From: Frankia umida
GTDB taxonomy: Bacteria; Actinomycetota; Actinomycetes; Frankiales; Frankiaceae
Reading direction: 5' to 3'
Length of the DNA: 64,000 nt
Assembly (NCBI RefSeq): GCF_023242945.1
Contig: NZ_JALKFT010000014.1
Span: 1-64,000, forward strand
Shown here: positions 61,312 to 64,000 of the stretch, in pieces
How the letters are laid out: every line of letters begins with the position of its first letter
Position numbering within the stretch: the stretch's first letter is position 1
Translations under genes and position numbers: made by a program
Notes under the pieces: generated by a model
Told to the model about the DNA's origin: nothing
Seen by the model: only the letters and a program-made list of their open reading frames with translations
Databases searched by the model: none

Positions 61312-62571
61312 TCAGAGCTGGCCGTGGCGGGGTGGGGGTGTGCCGGTGAGCAGCCAGCGGCCGATGTGCTGGACCTTCCAGCGGCTCGGATCGTGCAGGG
61401 TGTGGGTGCGCGCGTCGCGCCAGTAACGGTCGAGGCCGAGCGCCCCGGCGGCGCTGCGGGTGCCGCCGAGTTCGAACAGTTCGGACGCGGCGCGCACCGC
61501 GGCCCGGGCTCCGGCGACCTTCGCGACCGCGGTGGCGATCGAGGCGCGCGCCGTGGTCTCGTCGGTCGGGTCCAGTTCGGCGGTGTCGATGGCGACCGCG
61601 GCCTCGCGCAGCAGCGCCTGTGCCCCGCGAACGTCGATCTCCAGCTCACCGGCCTGTTGGACGAGCAGCGGGTCGTCGCTGGCGTGAGCCACCCCGGACT
61701 CGAACCACGGCCGGGCCCGGGCCACCTGGGCGACGGCGGCGTCCAGCGCACCGCGGGCGAGACCGACGTCGAGGGCGGCGTGCAGCACCTGGGCGCGGGC
61801 GCCGTAGGTGGTGGGGCCGTCGAAGATCGAGGTGAAGGGGACGATCTGGTCGGCGTCGACGGCGACCTCGTCGAGATGGACGGTGCCGCTGGCCGTGGTG
61901 CGCTGGCCCATGGCGTCCCAGTCGTCGTCGACCCGCACCCCCGGGGTGTCCCGGCGCAGGTAGATCAGCACCTTGCCCGGCGCGCCGTCCGGCGACTCCC
62001 CCGGCGCGCCGGGCGGCGGACCGGCCAGCACGGCGCGCACGACCAGCCAGTGGGCGAACAGCGCGCCGGTGCAGTAGAACTTCTCGCCGGTCAGCAGGTA
62101 GCCGTCGCCGTCCGGGCGGGGCCGCAGGGTGGTGGCGTCCTCGGTGATGGTGCGCCCACCACGTTCGCTCTGCGCGTTGGCGAAGCGCCGACCGGCGAGG
62201 GCCTGCGCGAAGAACCGGCGCTGCTGGCCCTCCTGCCCCGCCCGGCGCAGCGCGTCGAGGAACACGAAGTGGCTGTGCGGGATCTGCGCCAGGCTCGCGT
62301 CCGCGGTGGCCAGCGACCGGAACACCTCGGTGAGGGTCGCCACCGACACGTCCGCCCCGCCGAACCGGGCGGGCACGCTGATCCCGAGCAGGCCGGACGC
62401 GGACAGCTCGTCGACCTGTTCGCGCGGCAGCACCCGCCCGGCATCCCGACCGCCGGCCCCGACCGCGAACCGCCGTGCGAGCTCCCGCGCCACCGCCACC
62501 GCCTCGTCGTCCCCGCGCAGTACGGGTACCGGCGGTGGTTCGGTCACGACGGTGGACGGCTGTTCGGACAC
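61312..62571 (-). CDS. SfnB-like acyl-CoA dehydrogenase-family enzyme
   Basis: 419 residues from GTG 62571 (VSEQPSTVVTEP) with GGGAG upstream. The acyl-CoA dehydrogenase order is kept: a helical N-domain (VDELSASGLLGISVPARFGGADVSVATLTEVFRSLATADASLAQIPHSHF), a beta middle (KFYCTGALFAHWLVVRAVL), and the C-terminal helical domain ending SAAGALGLDRYWRDARTHTLHDPSRWK. RYWRDARTHTLHD is typical of the SfnB/DszC-like monooxygenase group that works with FMNH2 on sulfur compounds such as sulfones. It lies next to the ssuD remnants, supporting a sulfur-scavenging locus. Confidence 0.9.
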   Translation of the reverse strand: MSEQPSTVVTEPPPVPVLRGDDEAVAVARELARRFAVGAGGRDAGRVLPREQVDELSASGLLGISVPARFGGADVSVATLTEVFRSLATADASLAQIPHSHFVFLDALRRAGQEGQQRRFFAQALAGRRFANAQSERGGRTITEDATTLRPRPDGDGYLLTGEKFYCTGALFAHWLVVRAVLAGPPPGAPGESPDGAPGKVLIYLRRDTPGVRVDDDWDAMGQRTTASGTVHLDEVAVDADQIVPFTSIFDGPTTYGARAQVLHAALDVGLARGALDAAVAQVARARPWFESGVAHASDDPLLVQQAGELEIDVRGAQALLREAAVAIDTAELDPTDETTARASIATAVAKVAGARAAVRAASELFELGGTRSAAGALGLDRYWRDARTHTLHDPSRWKVQHIGRWLLTGTPPPRHGQL

Positions 62572-62605
62572 GGGTTCTCCCACAGGCGATGTTCGGTGGC
62601 GGGAC

Positions 62606-62790
62606 TCAGCGGTACAGCGAGAACCGCGGGGCGCGGCGGTTGAGGGTCCAGTCGCCGACCTCGCGGGCCTTGTAGTCCACCGGGTCGTGGACGGTGTGCG
62701 TGCGCAGGTTGCGCCAGCGCCGGTCGAAACCCTAGTCGCGCGGCCCGTGCGCGCCCTCACCCGCGGTGGACTGAAACAGGAGAGCCCATC
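62606..62790 (-). pseudogene. C-terminal fragment of a second SfnB-like acyl-CoA dehydrogenase
   Basis: The frame reads LLFQSTAGEGAHGPRD, then a TAG, then GFDRRWRNLRTHTVHDPVDY and KAREVGDWTLNRRAPRFSLY ending at a TGA (62606-62608). The first 300 or more residues of the enzyme are absent and the in-frame amber replaces a residue in the conserved loop. This is an inactive remnant of a paralog of the gene at 61312. Confidence 0.75.
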
Positions 62791-62835
62791 TTCCTTACCT
62801 TCCATGGCGTGGTCGCACTCCATCGGCGGGTTACC

Positions 62836-62952
62836 GGACAGCGCAGGGTCCACCCGCCGACATGCTGATCATGTTCGTGTAGCGGAGATCGTCGATGAGA
62901 CCGAAGGTGGCGGCGATCGCGTTGTGCTCCTCGGTCGCCGCCTACCAGGAAG
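62836..62952 (-). pseudogene. unidentified decayed coding remnant
   Basis: A minus-strand frame reads MITSW, a TAG, then AATEEHNAIAATFGLIDDLR and YTNMISMSAGGPCAVR before a stop. The composition looks like genuine protein, and the broken frame suggests decay. I cannot name the family. It lies between the acyl-CoA dehydrogenase remnant and the M24 gene. Confidence 0.3.
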
Positions 62953-62987
62953 TGATCATGTCGCGGCCGGGCCGCACAGCGCTGGTC

Positions 62988-63710
62988 TCAGCTGCCGGTG
63001 CTGGCGGTGGTGTCCGCGCTGGGGCCGAGGTCGAGGAGCTGCTCGAAGAAGCCGCCGAAGGCGCGGGTCTCGTCGACGAGGTGGATCTCGAGAATCCAGT
63101 GGCAGCGGCGACCGTCGTGGTCGAGGCGGCGCATCGGCCGGTCGCTGCCGGGCGCCACGTAGTACTCGATCTTGTTGCCGGGGATGCGGGCGTGCGGGAA
63201 CTCACCGACCAGGTGGCCGGCGATCGGGCCGCCGAACGTCCAGCCGGCGGCGCCCGCGAGCCGTCCGGCCTCGGCGAACAGTTCGGCGCCGGTGACATCC
63301 GGATGGGCGTCGAAGTAGGTGCGTCCGGCGTCGAAGACACGGGGCAGGTCGGCGAGCAGGCGATGCCTGACGGGATCGTCACCGAGGACGAAGGTGCGGC
63401 CGAAGTCGGCCTCCCAGCCCGCGAAGACGGGGCCGAGGTCGACGAAGACGATGTCGTCGGCGTCGATCAGGCGGTCGGGCGGGTTGTCGGCGTAGGGGTG
63501 CAGGGTGTTCGGCCCGGCCCGCACCACCCGCTTGTGCCAGTGCCGCTCGACGCCGAACATCTCGTGGGCCAGGTCGCGGATCTGGTTGCTGACCTGACGT
63601 TCCGAGCGCCCGGGGGCGATCAGCGCGCGGGCACCGATCTCGTCGAACAGCGCCAGCGCCTGCTCCTGCGCCGCGAGCAGGCGGACGACCCGGTCGGCTT
63701 CGGACTCCAC
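62988..63710 (-). CDS. M24-family metallopeptidase-like protein
   Basis: 240 residues, pita-bread fold as in methionine or Xaa-Pro aminopeptidases. Metal ligands can be placed: Asp in FVDLGPVFAGWEADFGRTF (two Asp), His in AGHLVGEFPH, and Glu in WILEIHLVDE. A separate N-domain is absent, so it is a short form. Such proteins can be true peptidases or creatinase-like. It is divergent from the sigma factor gene at 63774. Confidence 0.85.
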   Translation of the reverse strand: MESEADRVVRLLAAQEQALALFDEIGARALIAPGRSERQVSNQIRDLAHEMFGVERHWHKRVVRAGPNTLHPYADNPPDRLIDADDIVFVDLGPVFAGWEADFGRTFVLGDDPVRHRLLADLPRVFDAGRTYFDAHPDVTGAELFAEAGRLAGAAGWTFGGPIAGHLVGEFPHARIPGNKIEYYVAPGSDRPMRRLDHDGRRCHWILEIHLVDETRAFGGFFEQLLDLGPSADTTASTGS

Positions 63711-63773
63711 AGTGGCTCATCGTAGGTTCTGACCCAGCCACACGTTCCATGTGCCGCCAGGGAGCCAGGTCAG

Positions 63774-64000
63774 ATGGACACAACGCAGCGCCGCACCCCG
63801 ACGAACATCCAGCCCGCCCAGCCCCAGCCCGAGGCCGAACGCGACGGGGAGGAGGAGCGGCTGCTCACCGCCGCGCGGGCCGGGGACGCGGAGGCGTTCC
63901 GCCGGCTTGTCACCCCGTTGCAGCCGCGGCTGCGAACACACTGCTACCGGATGCTCGGCTCCCTGTTCGACGCCGAGGACGCCTTGCAGGACACCCTGGT
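63774..64000 (+). CDS. ECF sigma factor, SigG-like (truncated by window end)
   Basis: 75 residues visible from ATG 63774. Region 2 begins with LLTAARAGDAEAFRRLV, then PLQPRLRTHCYRMLGSLFDAEDALQDTLV, the phrase typical of the SigG/SigJ-like ECF group of actinobacteria, which usually carry a C-terminal SnoaL-like domain. The rest is outside the window. A Gln/Pro/Glu-rich head of about 25 residues precedes it. Confidence 0.88.
   Translation, partial: MDTTQRRTPTNIQPAQPQPEAERDGEEERLLTAARAGDAEAFRRLVTPLQPRLRTHCYRMLGSLFDAEDALQDTL

Noticed and set aside
62606..62955. Amber codons as recoded sense codons
   Set aside because: Two TAGs occur in fragments already lacking most of their genes; decay explains them without recoding machinery.

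Overview
The window is very GC-rich DNA with strong third-position GC, frequent GTG starts and many ATGA or TGATG gene overlaps. Gene content is typical of a soil or plant-associated actinomycete: NarL-type two-component pairs, MMPL and DHA2 exporters, an F420-type LLM oxidoreductase, a cytochrome P450, a methylcitrate-cycle pair, an inducible Kdp potassium pump and a TIR/NB-ARC/TPR protein. A Frankia-like genome is my best guess, but that is inference from gene style, not from a marker gene. A run of exactly 100 Ns at 30486-30585 shows this is a draft assembly.

Layout. 1-4.4 kb: gltX, a strong hairpin, an HxlR regulator, a small membrane protein, tRNA-Asn(GTT) and a decayed HTH-regulator fragment. 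4.4-8.3 kb: two DUF347/COG4705 membrane proteins around a PAP2 phosphatase, then a DUF6328 protein. 8.5-10.9 kb: prpD-prpB, translationally coupled, with no prpC. 11.2-15.4 kb: an unknown membrane protein, an Rcp1-like response regulator, a lipoprotein, a cupin and a Tat-signal SDR. 15.6-24.8 kb: two NarL-type two-component systems, one beside a divergent MMPL exporter plus an SGNH lipoprotein, the other beside a DrrAB-like ABC exporter. 24.9-30.9 kb: a possible defence or accessory patch: a frameshifted AlbA_2/HATPase gene, a WYL regulator, a VOC protein, a Uma2 endonuclease and, divergent from it, a TIR-NB-ARC-TPR STAND protein broken by the assembly gap. 30.8-39.6 kb: kdpFABCE on the minus strand with kdpD divergent. 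39.8-43.7 kb: a second PAP2 protein, a rifampin-phosphotransferase-like enzyme and two small membrane or secreted proteins. 44-46.4 kb: a DHA2 exporter with a divergent MarR regulator. 47.4-54.4 kb: a compact catabolic cluster (DUF7064-like protein, P450, APH-type phosphotransferase, SDR) followed by a TetR regulator and a divergent DHA2 exporter. 54.6-59.4 kb: an MprF/LysX-like DUF2156 protein, an LLM oxidoreductase, a membrane protein divergent from a TetR regulator with two clear operators, and an atypical histidine phosphatase. 59.4-62.8 kb: a decaying sulfur-scavenging locus in which a tnpB element sits inside an ssuD fragment, beside an SfnB-like acyl-CoA dehydrogenase and the tail of a second one. 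63-64 kb: an M24 peptidase and the start of an ECF sigma factor.

The best leads are the tnpB element with its readable guide and reconstructable target in ssuD, the TIR-STAND/Uma2 divergent pair with its neighbours, the twin palindromes at a probably leaderless tetR, and KdpB with three in-frame repeat tracts.
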